Below are positions 51,914 through 59,316 of a stretch of 64,000 bases of DNA, in pieces. Both the position numbers and the translations under genes were made by a program. A model generated the notes under the pieces. That model had not been told where the DNA came from and did no database searches. It saw nothing but the letters and a program-made list of their open reading frames with translations. How positions within the stretch are numbered: the first letter of the stretch is position 1; each line of letters opens with the position of its first letter. This DNA is from Sphingomonas sp. S2M10 (lineage in GTDB: Bacteria; Pseudomonadota; Alphaproteobacteria; Sphingomonadales; Sphingomonadaceae): positions 1 through 64,000 of the forward strand of contig NZ_JAAILI010000056.1 of NCBI RefSeq assembly GCF_012650175.1, read 5' to 3'.

Positions 51914-52561
51914 CTAGCGGCCGATCCCCCGCGCCAGCAATTGCGCAACCGTGTCGGCGATCGCCTCGGGCGGGGTGCCTTCATCCCACACGCTGTAGCG
52001 CAGGCCGAGGAACACGTTCATCCCCATGATCGCCCAGGCGTGTATCTCGCCGACATCGTCGCGCACCTCGCCGCGCTCGGCGGCGGCGCGCAGGCGGGCG
52101 GCGATGCGCTCGGCGGTGCTGGCATAATGATGGCGGAAGCTGGCAGGGTCGACGAATTCGGCCTCGTCGACGATCCGATAGATTTCCTTGTGCTCGCGCG
52201 CGAAGCGGATGAAGGCGAGCAGCGCCGCGCGCTCGGCGTCGATCTGGTCGCGCGCGCCGCGCAGCGCGGGGCCGACATGCTCCCGCACCTGCTCGCTCAT
52301 GTCACGGACCAGCGCACGGAACACCGCGTCCTTTGAATCGAAATAGGTGTAGAAACTGCCGAGCGCCACGCCGGCGCGTCGGGTGATCCCGCTGATCGAG
52401 CCTTCGTGAAATCCCTTCTCGCCGAATTCGGCGGCGGCGGCATCGAGGATCGCGCGCAGGGTCCGCCGCCCGCGCTCGGTGCGCGGCACCTTGGCATCGC
52501 CGGAAGACCGGTCGTCCCGCGATACAGCAGTGGCCGAACCGCCACGCTTCCCCGCCTTCAT
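51914..52561 (-). CDS. TetR family transcription regulator
   Basis: A 215-aa regulator. A basic N-terminal tail (KAGKRGGSATAVSRDDRSS) precedes the HTH: TLRAILDAAAAEFGEKGFHEGSISGITRRAGVALGSFYTYF, then SKDAVFRALV. The ligand domain is mostly helical (HKEIYRIVDEAEF, FRHHYASTAERIAARLRAAA). GGAGG precedes ATG 52561. It is divergent from the TonB-dependent receptor at 52674, and a 7-bp inverted repeat lies in the spacer, so it probably represses that receptor and perhaps itself. The ligand is likely related to the receptor's substrate (inference). Confidence 0.9.
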   Translation of the reverse strand: MKAGKRGGSATAVSRDDRSSGDAKVPRTERGRRTLRAILDAAAAEFGEKGFHEGSISGITRRAGVALGSFYTYFDSKDAVFRALVRDMSEQVREHVGPALRGARDQIDAERAALLAFIRFAREHKEIYRIVDEAEFVDPASFRHHYASTAERIAARLRAAAERGEVRDDVGEIHAWAIMGMNVFLGLRYSVWDEGTPPEAIADTVAQLLARGIGR

Positions 52562-52584
52562 CCGCCTCCCCTTTCGATCCAAGT

Positions 52585-52605
52585 TGAAACCCGGTTCAGG
52601 TTTCA
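52585..52605. promoter_or_regulatory. Likely TetR operator
   Basis: Perfect 7-bp arms TGAAACC and GGTTTCA separated by 7 bases, in the 112-base spacer between the tetR and TonB-receptor start codons. Position and symmetry fit a TetR-family operator controlling both genes. A second, weaker repeat (ACCCG-N9-CGGGT-like, about 52630-52650) follows. Confidence 0.65.
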
Positions 52606-52673
52606 GTATAGTTTCCCGTACCGGCTTACAACCCGCGTCCACGACGGGTTGCACCAGGGGAGGATTACCAAGC

Positions 52674-55007
52674 ATGTCACGGCACGATTCCGTCCGCATC
52701 GCCCTGCTCGCCAGCGCCGCGCTGCTGTTTGCCACGCCCGCCTTAGCACAGGACAGCGAGGCCGCCGGCCAGACCGCCGATGCCGCCCAGCAGCAGCAGG
52801 ACGGCGAGATCATCGTCACCGCGCGCCGCCGCGCCGAAAGCCTGATCGACGTGCCGATCGCCGTCACCGCGATCAGCGGCGCACAGCTGAATGCCCAAGG
52901 CGCGCTCGACATCACCGATATTGCCCAGTCCGCGCCGAACGTCTCGCTCGAGGTGTCGCGCGGCACGAACAACACGCTGTCCGCCTTCATTCGCGGCGTC
53001 GGCCAGCAGGATCCGGTCGCCGGATTCGAGGCGGGCGTGGGACTCTATCTCGACGACGTGTATCTCAATCGCCCGCAGGCGGCGGTGCTCGACATCTACG
53101 ACGTCGAGCGGATCGAGGTGCTGCGCGGGCCGCAGGGCACGCTCTACGGCCGCAACACGATCGGCGGCGCGGTGAAATATGTCACCAAGCGCATCGGCGC
53201 CGACCCGCAACTGCAGGTGCGCGGCACCTATGGCACGTACAATCAGGCCGATCTGGTGGTGAGCGCCAGCGCGCCGGTCGGCGATACCGGGCTCAAGATC
53301 GGCGCGGCCGGCGCGCGGCTCAGCCGCGGCGGCTTCGGCACCAACCTCACCACCGGCGAGGACAATTACAACAAGGACCTGTGGGCCGCGCGGGGCACGG
53401 TGGAGTATGAACCGAGCAGCAGCGCCTTCTTCCGCGTCTCCGGCGACTATACCCATGACAAGAGCAACAGCCGCGGCGGCCACCGGCTGATCCCGGGTAT
53501 CGTCAGCGGTACGCCGGTGCTGACCGACAAGTTCGATTCGCAGGGCGGCCTCGTCACCCCCCGGCAGGACGTGAAGGCGTGGGGCGTCACCGGCCTCGCC
53601 GAGCTGCGCGCCGCCGACTGGCTGACCTTCCGCTCGATCACCGCGTATCGCAAGGACGACAGCGCCACCCCGATCGACTTCGACGCGCTGCCGGCGGTGC
53701 AGGTCGACGTGCCGGCCTTCTACAACAACAAGCAGTTCAGCCAGGAAGCCCAGCTTCTGATCAATACCGGCGGCCTCTCGGGCCTGCTCGGCATCTATTA
53801 TCTCGATGCCAAGGCGCGCACCGTGTTCGACGTGCGGCTGCCCGGCGGCGTGACCGCACTGACCTTCGGCGACGTGAACACCGATACCGTCGCGGTGTTC
53901 GGCGACTTCACCTACGATCTCACGCCCATGTTCAGCATCTCGGCAGGCGGGCGCTATACCTGGGACCAGCGCCAGTCGCGGGTGCTGCGCCAGACCTATC
54001 TCGGCGGCGGCTCGCCCTATTTCGGCGGCAGCGGCGTGTTGTTCGCGACCACTTCGGATTTCCGCGGCAGCGCCGATTTCAAGAAGTTCACGCCGCGCGC
54101 CTCGATCAGCTTCAAGCCCAGCGCCGACCACACGCTCTATGCGAGCTGGGCAGACGGCTTCAAGGGCGGCGGCTTCGATCCGCGCGGTCAGACCAGCGCC
54201 TGCCGCACGCCCACCGGCGTCACCTGCACACCCGCTCAGGTCTATGATTTCATGTCGTTCGATCCCGAAAGCGTGTCCAGCTACGAGATCGGCTACAAGG
54301 CCGCGCTGTTGGATCGCCGCCTGACCTTCGCGCTCGCCGCCTTCCATGCCGATTACACCGACGTGCAGGTGCCCGGCTCGATCGGCACCACGATCAACGG
54401 CCAGCAGAGCTTCATCGGCATCACCACCAATGCCGGCAAGGCGCGGATGCGGGGCGTGGAATTCGAAGGCAATCTGATCGCCGCGCGCGATCTGGGGGCA
54501 CCGGGCGGCACGCTCAACCTCAACTGGTCGGTCGGCTATCTCGATGCGCGCTACAAGCGCTTCATCGACTCGCGCGGGATCGACGTCGCCAGCCGCCGCC
54601 GCATCCAGAACACGCCGGATTGGACCGCGAGCGGCACGATCGGCTATTCGGTGCCGGTGGGCAACGAGGGGCAGGTGGCGGCGAGCTTCACCGCCTCCTA
54701 TCGAAGCGCCTCGCAGCAGTTCGAGCTGCGCACGCCGATGCTCGACCAGCCGGGGTTCACGCTGTTCGACGCGAATCTGAACTGGGACATCAACAAGATG
54801 TTCTCGATCGGCGTCCACGGCCGCAACCTGTTCGACAAGCGCTACATCGTCTCGGGCTACAACTTCCTCGCGCAGAACCCGGACACGGGCGATTTCCTGC
54901 GTACGCCCGCCGGCGCCTATATGCCGACGCTGGGAACCGAGGGCGTGCTGACCGGCTATTACGGCAATCCGCGCCAGGTGTTCTTGACGGGGACGGTGAA
55001 GTTCTAG
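52674..55007 (+). CDS. TonB-dependent outer-membrane receptor (TetR-controlled)
   Basis: A 777-aa receptor of compact type. The signal peptide is at about residues 1-26 (LLASAALLFATPALAQ). The TonB box is DGEIIVTARRRAE, then LIDVPIAVTAISGAQLN, the plug with VERIEVLRGPQGTLYGRNTIGGAVKYVTK, and a barrel ending VFLTGTVKF. The plug layout is the one found in many sphingomonad receptors for small organic ligands rather than glycans. GGGGAGG precedes ATG 52674. Followed by a spinster-like MFS transporter, so the pair may move a substrate across both membranes under TetR control. Confidence 0.93.
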   Translation: MSRHDSVRIALLASAALLFATPALAQDSEAAGQTADAAQQQQDGEIIVTARRRAESLIDVPIAVTAISGAQLNAQGALDITDIAQSAPNVSLEVSRGTNNTLSAFIRGVGQQDPVAGFEAGVGLYLDDVYLNRPQAAVLDIYDVERIEVLRGPQGTLYGRNTIGGAVKYVTKRIGADPQLQVRGTYGTYNQADLVVSASAPVGDTGLKIGAAGARLSRGGFGTNLTTGEDNYNKDLWAARGTVEYEPSSSAFFRVSGDYTHDKSNSRGGHRLIPGIVSGTPVLTDKFDSQGGLVTPRQDVKAWGVTGLAELRAADWLTFRSITAYRKDDSATPIDFDALPAVQVDVPAFYNNKQFSQEAQLLINTGGLSGLLGIYYLDAKARTVFDVRLPGGVTALTFGDVNTDTVAVFGDFTYDLTPMFSISAGGRYTWDQRQSRVLRQTYLGGGSPYFGGSGVLFATTSDFRGSADFKKFTPRASISFKPSADHTLYASWADGFKGGGFDPRGQTSACRTPTGVTCTPAQVYDFMSFDPESVSSYEIGYKAALLDRRLTFALAAFHADYTDVQVPGSIGTTINGQQSFIGITTNAGKARMRGVEFEGNLIAARDLGAPGGTLNLNWSVGYLDARYKRFIDSRGIDVASRRRIQNTPDWTASGTIGYSVPVGNEGQVAASFTASYRSASQQFELRTPMLDQPGFTLFDANLNWDINKMFSIGVHGRNLFDKRYIVSGYNFLAQNPDTGDFLRTPAGAYMPTLGTEGVLTGYYGNPRQVFLTGTVKF

Positions 55008-55027
55008 GGGCGACGCCAACCACATGA

Positions 55028-55132
55028 TCTTCGTCATTCCCGCGTAGGCGGGAATCTATTGGCCTGTGCGCTGGGGGAAAGAACCGCGGCACCTGTGCAA
55101 ATGGATCCCCGCCCCCGCGGGGATGACGAAGA
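55028..55132. repeat. REP-like paired palindromic repeat, copy 2
   Basis: Inverted units TCTTCGTCATTCCCGCGTAGG (start) and CGGGGATGACGAAGA (end), each with the CCCGC-GCGGG hairpin, separated by about 40 unrelated bases. Same family as 42873-42966, here between the TonB receptor stop and the MFS start, so it may attenuate or stabilise the transcript. Confidence 0.82.
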
Positions 55133-55202
55133 ATCTCCAGACTTCCCTCGAAACAGCGAGGGCCGCTAGGCAGCATTCACCATCTCTGGCCGAGGACCCA
55201 CC

Positions 55203-56456
55203 ATGCCCCCGCACCGCACCCGTCCCGCCACGCCCCGCGGCATCGTCCTCGCGATGCTGCTGCTGGTCTACATCTTCAACTTCCTCGACCGGCAGATTCT
55301 CTCGATCCTTGCCCAGCCGGTAAAGGCGGATCTGGGGCTCGACGACGGGCAACTCGGCATGCTGGGCGGCTTCGCCTTCGCGCTGCTTTATTCCACGCTC
55401 GCCATCCCGCTCGCGATGTTGGCCGACCGCACCAGCCGCAGCTGGGTGATCGCCGTCTCGCTCGGCGTGTGGAGCGCGTTCACCGCGCTGTGCGGCACGG
55501 CGCAGCATTTCACGAGCATGTTCCTCTATCGGCTCGGCGTCGGCGTCGGCGAGGCGGGGGGCGTGGCGCCCAGCTATGCGCTGATCGCCGACGCCTATCC
55601 GGCAGAGCGCCGGGCGCGCGCGCTGTCGATCTATTCGCTCGGCATCCCGCTCGGCTCGGCGGGCGGGGCGCTGCTCGGCGGCTATATCGCGCAGACGGTG
55701 GAGTGGCGCACCGCCTTCCTCGTCGTCGGGCTGCTCGGGCTGGCGATCGCGGTGCCGTTCAAGCTGCTCGTCCGTGATCCACCGCGCGTGGCCCCGGCGA
55801 AGGACCAGGTACCGCTTTCCCGTGTCTTCGGCATCCTCGCCGCCAAGCCCAGCTTCTGGCTGCTCGCCTTCGGCGCGGCGGCGGGATCGATGTGCGGCTA
55901 CGGCGTCGCCTTCTGGCTGCCGAGCATGATCCTGCGCAGCTTCCAGCTCGATTTGGCGCAGGTCGGCCAGTTCTTCGGCGGGCTGGCGCTCACCGGCGGC
56001 GTGGCGGGTATCCTGTTCGGCGGCTGGCTGGGCGACCGGCTGGGGCAACGGAATCGTAAGTGGTACGCGCTGGCGCCGGCCATCTGCTACGTCCTCGGCC
56101 TGCCGCTGTTCGTGGCGGGGGTGCTCGCGCAAAGCTGGCAGGCGGCGTTCCTGCTGTTCCTGGTGCCGCAGGCGCTGGTCTATGTGTGGCTGGGGCCGGT
56201 GCTCACCGCTGTCCAGCACCTCGTGCCGCCGCAGATGCGCGCCACCGCCTCGGCCTCGTTCCTGCTGATCAACAACCTGATCGGGCTTGGGCTGGGCAGC
56301 TGGGTGATCGGCCTGCTTTCCAAGCAGCTGACGCCCGCATACGGCGCCGCCGACGGCCTGCGCTACGCCATCGCGGGGGGCCTCTGCCTGTATCTCGTCG
56401 CGGGCATCCTGATGGCGCTGGCGAGCCGGCGGCTTGCGGCGGACTGGGTCGAATAG
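55203..56456 (+). CDS. MFS transporter, spinster-like
   Basis: A 417-aa inner-membrane transporter with 12 predicted helices. The start FLDRQILSILAQPVKADLGL and the loop GEAGGVAPSYALIADAYPAERRARALSIYSLGIPLGSA are hallmarks of the spinster/hexuronate-like MFS group in sphingomonads. MLADRTSRSW is the motif A region. The substrate is unknown; the adjacent receptor suggests the same compound. GAGGA precedes ATG 55203. The gene is 195 bases from the receptor gene, across a REP-like element, so co-transcription is uncertain. Confidence 0.9.
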   Translation: MPPHRTRPATPRGIVLAMLLLVYIFNFLDRQILSILAQPVKADLGLDDGQLGMLGGFAFALLYSTLAIPLAMLADRTSRSWVIAVSLGVWSAFTALCGTAQHFTSMFLYRLGVGVGEAGGVAPSYALIADAYPAERRARALSIYSLGIPLGSAGGALLGGYIAQTVEWRTAFLVVGLLGLAIAVPFKLLVRDPPRVAPAKDQVPLSRVFGILAAKPSFWLLAFGAAAGSMCGYGVAFWLPSMILRSFQLDLAQVGQFFGGLALTGGVAGILFGGWLGDRLGQRNRKWYALAPAICYVLGLPLFVAGVLAQSWQAAFLLFLVPQALVYVWLGPVLTAVQHLVPPQMRATASASFLLINNLIGLGLGSWVIGLLSKQLTPAYGAADGLRYAIAGGLCLYLVAGILMALASRRLAADWVE

Positions 56457-56488
56457 CAGCGCGATTCCCGCTGTTGCTTGGTTACTTC

Positions 56489-56494
56489 TATAAT
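56489..56494 (+). promoter_or_regulatory. Perfect -10 hexamer TATAAT just before a small gene
   Basis: TATAAT ends 6 bases before ATG 56501, so a transcript from it would start at or near the start codon, giving a leaderless mRNA. There is no ribosome site in front of the ATG. No good -35 at 17 bp; TTGCTT at 56474-56479 is only 9 bp away. Confidence 0.4.
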
Positions 56495-56500
56495 AACCAC

Positions 56501-56740
56501 ATGAGCTATACCCCGACCGACCTCGTCAAAGCCGAGAAGAATGTGGTGCTCGCCGAGCGCCACATCGCCGCCCAGCAGGAAGTGCTCGCGATGATGCGCG
56601 CCGCCGGCAGCCCCACCGAGGGCGCCCAGGAACTGCTCGCCAAGTTCGAAGCCGATCTCGGCCGCGCCGAGCGCATCCGCGACTGGATCGCCAGCGGCCT
56701 CGGCGAACGCGGCCGCGAGCAGCAGCGCGTCGCGGCCTGA
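56501..56740 (+). CDS. Small helical protein of unknown function
   Basis: A 79-aa protein, fully helical, charged, without cysteines or membrane segment. It begins MSYTPTDLVKAEKNVVLAER and continues with AAQQEVLAMMRAAG. Codon usage and the long open frame support a real gene, and the ATG is preceded by a good -10 element instead of a ribosome site. Stop at 56740, directly abutting the prfC stop on the other strand. Possible leaderless gene; function unknown. Confidence 0.6.
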   Translation: MSYTPTDLVKAEKNVVLAERHIAAQQEVLAMMRAAGSPTEGAQELLAKFEADLGRAERIRDWIASGLGERGREQQRVAA

Positions 56741-58309
56741 TTACCGCTCGCGCGTCGCCGCGAACTTCACCTTGTTGTAGCGTTCGGCGATATAGCCGAC
56801 TTCCCAGGCCGACTTGGCCAGGAACACCGGATTGCCGTCTCGATCCTTGGCAAGCGCGCCGCGGTTGAGATCGAGGAACTCCTTGAGCGCGGCGGCATCG
56901 TCCGACGAAATCCAGCGCGCGGTGTCATAGGGCGAAGGCTCGAGCACCGCGCCCACCTTGTATTCCGCATCGAGCCGGCTGAGCAGCACGTCCAGCTGCA
57001 GCTGGCCGACAACGCCGATGATCCAGTTCGATCCGATCTCCGGATAGAAGACCTGGATCACGCCCTCCTCGGACAGATCGTCCAGCGCCTTGCGGAGCTG
57101 CTTGGTCTTGGTCGGGTCCTTGAGCGCCACGCGGCGGAGGATTTCCGGCGCGAAGTTCGGCAGCCCGGTGAAGCGCACCCCTGCGCGCTCGGACAGCGTG
57201 TCGCCCACCCGCAGCGTGCCATGGTTGGGGATGCCGATAATGTCGCCCGGAAACGCCTCGTCGGCCAGTTCGCGCTCGCGGGCGAAGAACAGGATCGGCG
57301 AATGGATCGCGATCGGCTTGCCATGCCCGGTGGGCGTCAGCTTCATGCCGCGCTTGAAGGTGCCCGAGACCAGCCGCATGAACGCGATGCGGTCGCGGTG
57401 GTTGGGGTCCATGTTCGCCTGGACCTTGAACACGAAGCCGGTCACCTCGTCGCGGGTCGGCTCGACCGGCGCCGGTTCGGCCGGCAGCGCGTGCGGCGGC
57501 GGGGCGAAATCGGCGATCGCGGCAATCAGCGAATCCACGCCGAACTCCTTCAGCGCCGAGCCGAAATAGACCGGCGTCATGTCGCCGTTGCGATAGGCCT
57601 CCCCATCGAATTCGGCATAGCCCGCCTGGGCGAGCTCCACGTCTTCGCGCAGCTTGGCGAGATTGTCGGCGGAGACGATCGCATCGAGCTGCGGATCGTC
57701 GAGCCCGGTCGTCTGGATCACCTTGCCCTGGAATTCGCGGGCATCGCCCTCCGGCAGCAGCAGGCGCTTGGTGGCGAGGTCGTAGATGCCCTCGAAGGTG
57801 CCGCCCATGCCTACCGGCCAGGTCATCGGCACCACGTCGAGCTGGAGCAGTTCGGCCACCTCGTCCAGCGTCGCGAACACCTCGCGGCCCTCGCGATCGA
57901 CCTTGTTGACGAAGGTGATGATGGGCACGTTGCGCAGGCGGCACACCTCGAACAGCTTGCGGGTCTGGCTCTCGATGCCCTTGGCGACGTCGATCACCAT
58001 CACCGCGGAATCGACCGCGGTCAGGGTGCGGTAGGTATCCTCCGAGAAGTCCTCGTGGCCCGGCGTGTCGAGCAGGTTGAAGGTGATGCCGTCGCGCTCG
58101 AAGGTCATCACCGAGCTGGTGACCGAGATGCCGCGCTGCTGCTCGATCTTCATCCAGTCCGAGCGCGCACGCCGCGCCTGGCCACGCGCCTTCACTTCGC
58201 CGGCAAGATGGATCGCGCCGCCGAACAGCAGCAGCTTTTCGGTGAGCGTAGTCTTGCCCGCGTCGGGGTGCGAGATGATGGCGAACGTACGACGATCGGA
58301 GGGGGACAT
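56741..58309 (-). CDS. prfC: Peptide chain release factor 3
   Basis: A 522-aa translational GTPase that recycles RF1/RF2 after termination. G1 is SHPDAGKTTLTEKLL, the switch region SDWMKIEQQRGISVTSSVMTF, G3 LLDTPGHEDFSEDTYR, G4 FVNKVDREGR. Domain II and III motifs (FKVQANMDPNHRDRIAFMR, VVGQLQLDVLLSRLDAEYKV) follow. Length is normal for RF3 (E. coli 529). The first Met at 58309 gives the family start MSPSDRRTFAIISHPDAGK. Convergent with the 79-aa gene. Confidence 0.96.
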   Translation of the reverse strand: MSPSDRRTFAIISHPDAGKTTLTEKLLLFGGAIHLAGEVKARGQARRARSDWMKIEQQRGISVTSSVMTFERDGITFNLLDTPGHEDFSEDTYRTLTAVDSAVMVIDVAKGIESQTRKLFEVCRLRNVPIITFVNKVDREGREVFATLDEVAELLQLDVVPMTWPVGMGGTFEGIYDLATKRLLLPEGDAREFQGKVIQTTGLDDPQLDAIVSADNLAKLREDVELAQAGYAEFDGEAYRNGDMTPVYFGSALKEFGVDSLIAAIADFAPPPHALPAEPAPVEPTRDEVTGFVFKVQANMDPNHRDRIAFMRLVSGTFKRGMKLTPTGHGKPIAIHSPILFFARERELADEAFPGDIIGIPNHGTLRVGDTLSERAGVRFTGLPNFAPEILRRVALKDPTKTKQLRKALDDLSEEGVIQVFYPEIGSNWIIGVVGQLQLDVLLSRLDAEYKVGAVLEPSPYDTARWISSDDAAALKEFLDLNRGALAKDRDGNPVFLAKSAWEVGYIAERYNKVKFAATRER

Positions 58310-58395
58310 GCGGGTACTTCGAACGGGAGGGAGAATCGCGACGCCTTAGTCGGTGGCGGGTTCTTTATCCAGCAGCGAGTGCGCCGCGCTGTCCC

Positions 58396-59262
58396 TCAGT
58401 CGAGCAGCGTCACGTCCATGCCGAAGTGCCGCGTCTCGCCGGGGGCGAGGCGCTGAATGCCGGGCTTGTCCCAGATCTCGCCGGCGAAGCCCGCCGGATC
58501 GGCGATGCCCCACCAGGGCTCGACGCAGACATAGCGGGCGCCGGGCTTGGTCCAGATGCCGAGCACGCCGGTATCGGGAAAGCGGATGCGCAGCTGCGGG
58601 CCTTCCTCCGCGCCGTACAGAAGCCCCCGGCTGGTCAACTGGTCCCAGATCAGCGCGTCCGCGGTGAACAGGTCATCGGACAGTGGCAGCGCCCGCCCCT
58701 CCACCGGGCTTGCCCGGCGATCCGCGGCGATCCCGCCCTCGCCGATGTAGCGCAGCGAGGAGAATTCCGGCTCGTCGAAAAGGATGCGATGGTCGGCGCG
58801 CGGACGGCCATAGGGCAGCGGCCAGGCGAAGGCGGGGTGGAAGCCGAAACTGGCCGGCATGTCGCGATCGTCGCGGTTGGTCACCGCGATCTCGATCCAC
58901 AGCGTCGCCTCTTCCAGCCGGTAGGTGGCATCCAGCGTGAAGGCGAAGGGATAGACCGCGCGGGTATCGACATCGTCCGCCAGCCGAAAGGTCGCGCGAT
59001 CGACGGCCCGCTCGACCAGCGTGAAGTCTCGGCGGCGGGCAAAGCCGTGCTGCGGCAGGCTGTAGTCCTGTCCGTTCAGCCGGTAGCGATCGCCCACCAG
59101 CCGCCCGACGATCGGGAACAGGAGCGGCGCGCGGCCCGACCAGAAGGCGGGATCGCCGTCGGTCATCAGCTCGCGCCCGACGGAATCGCGGAGGGACGAG
59201 AGCTCGGCCCCGTGGGGGTTGATCGCGGCGGTCAGCCGCGCGCTGGCGATCTCGATCATCAC
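58396..59262 (-). CDS. Aldose 1-epimerase-like protein
   Basis: A 288-aa mutarotase-fold protein. It has HGAELSSLRDSVGRELM, LLFPIVGRLVGDRYRLNG, LPQHGFARRRDFTLVE (with the catalytic-type His in QHGF), FGFHPAFAWPL (second His region) and YVCVEPWWGIADP (with the Glu). It probably interconverts anomers of a hexose or hexose phosphate. GGGGAGACG precedes the ATG pair at 59262. It lies 86 nt upstream of prfC on the same strand; the link is unlikely to be functional. Confidence 0.87.
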   Translation of the reverse strand: MMIEIASARLTAAINPHGAELSSLRDSVGRELMTDGDPAFWSGRAPLLFPIVGRLVGDRYRLNGQDYSLPQHGFARRRDFTLVERAVDRATFRLADDVDTRAVYPFAFTLDATYRLEEATLWIEIAVTNRDDRDMPASFGFHPAFAWPLPYGRPRADHRILFDEPEFSSLRYIGEGGIAADRRASPVEGRALPLSDDLFTADALIWDQLTSRGLLYGAEEGPQLRIRFPDTGVLGIWTKPGARYVCVEPWWGIADPAGFAGEIWDKPGIQRLAPGETRHFGMDVTLLD

Positions 59263-59316
59263 GTCTCCCCTGGCAATGCGCCCCCAGTACAGGGGCGCCG
59301 CGCGCAGGGGAAGCGG

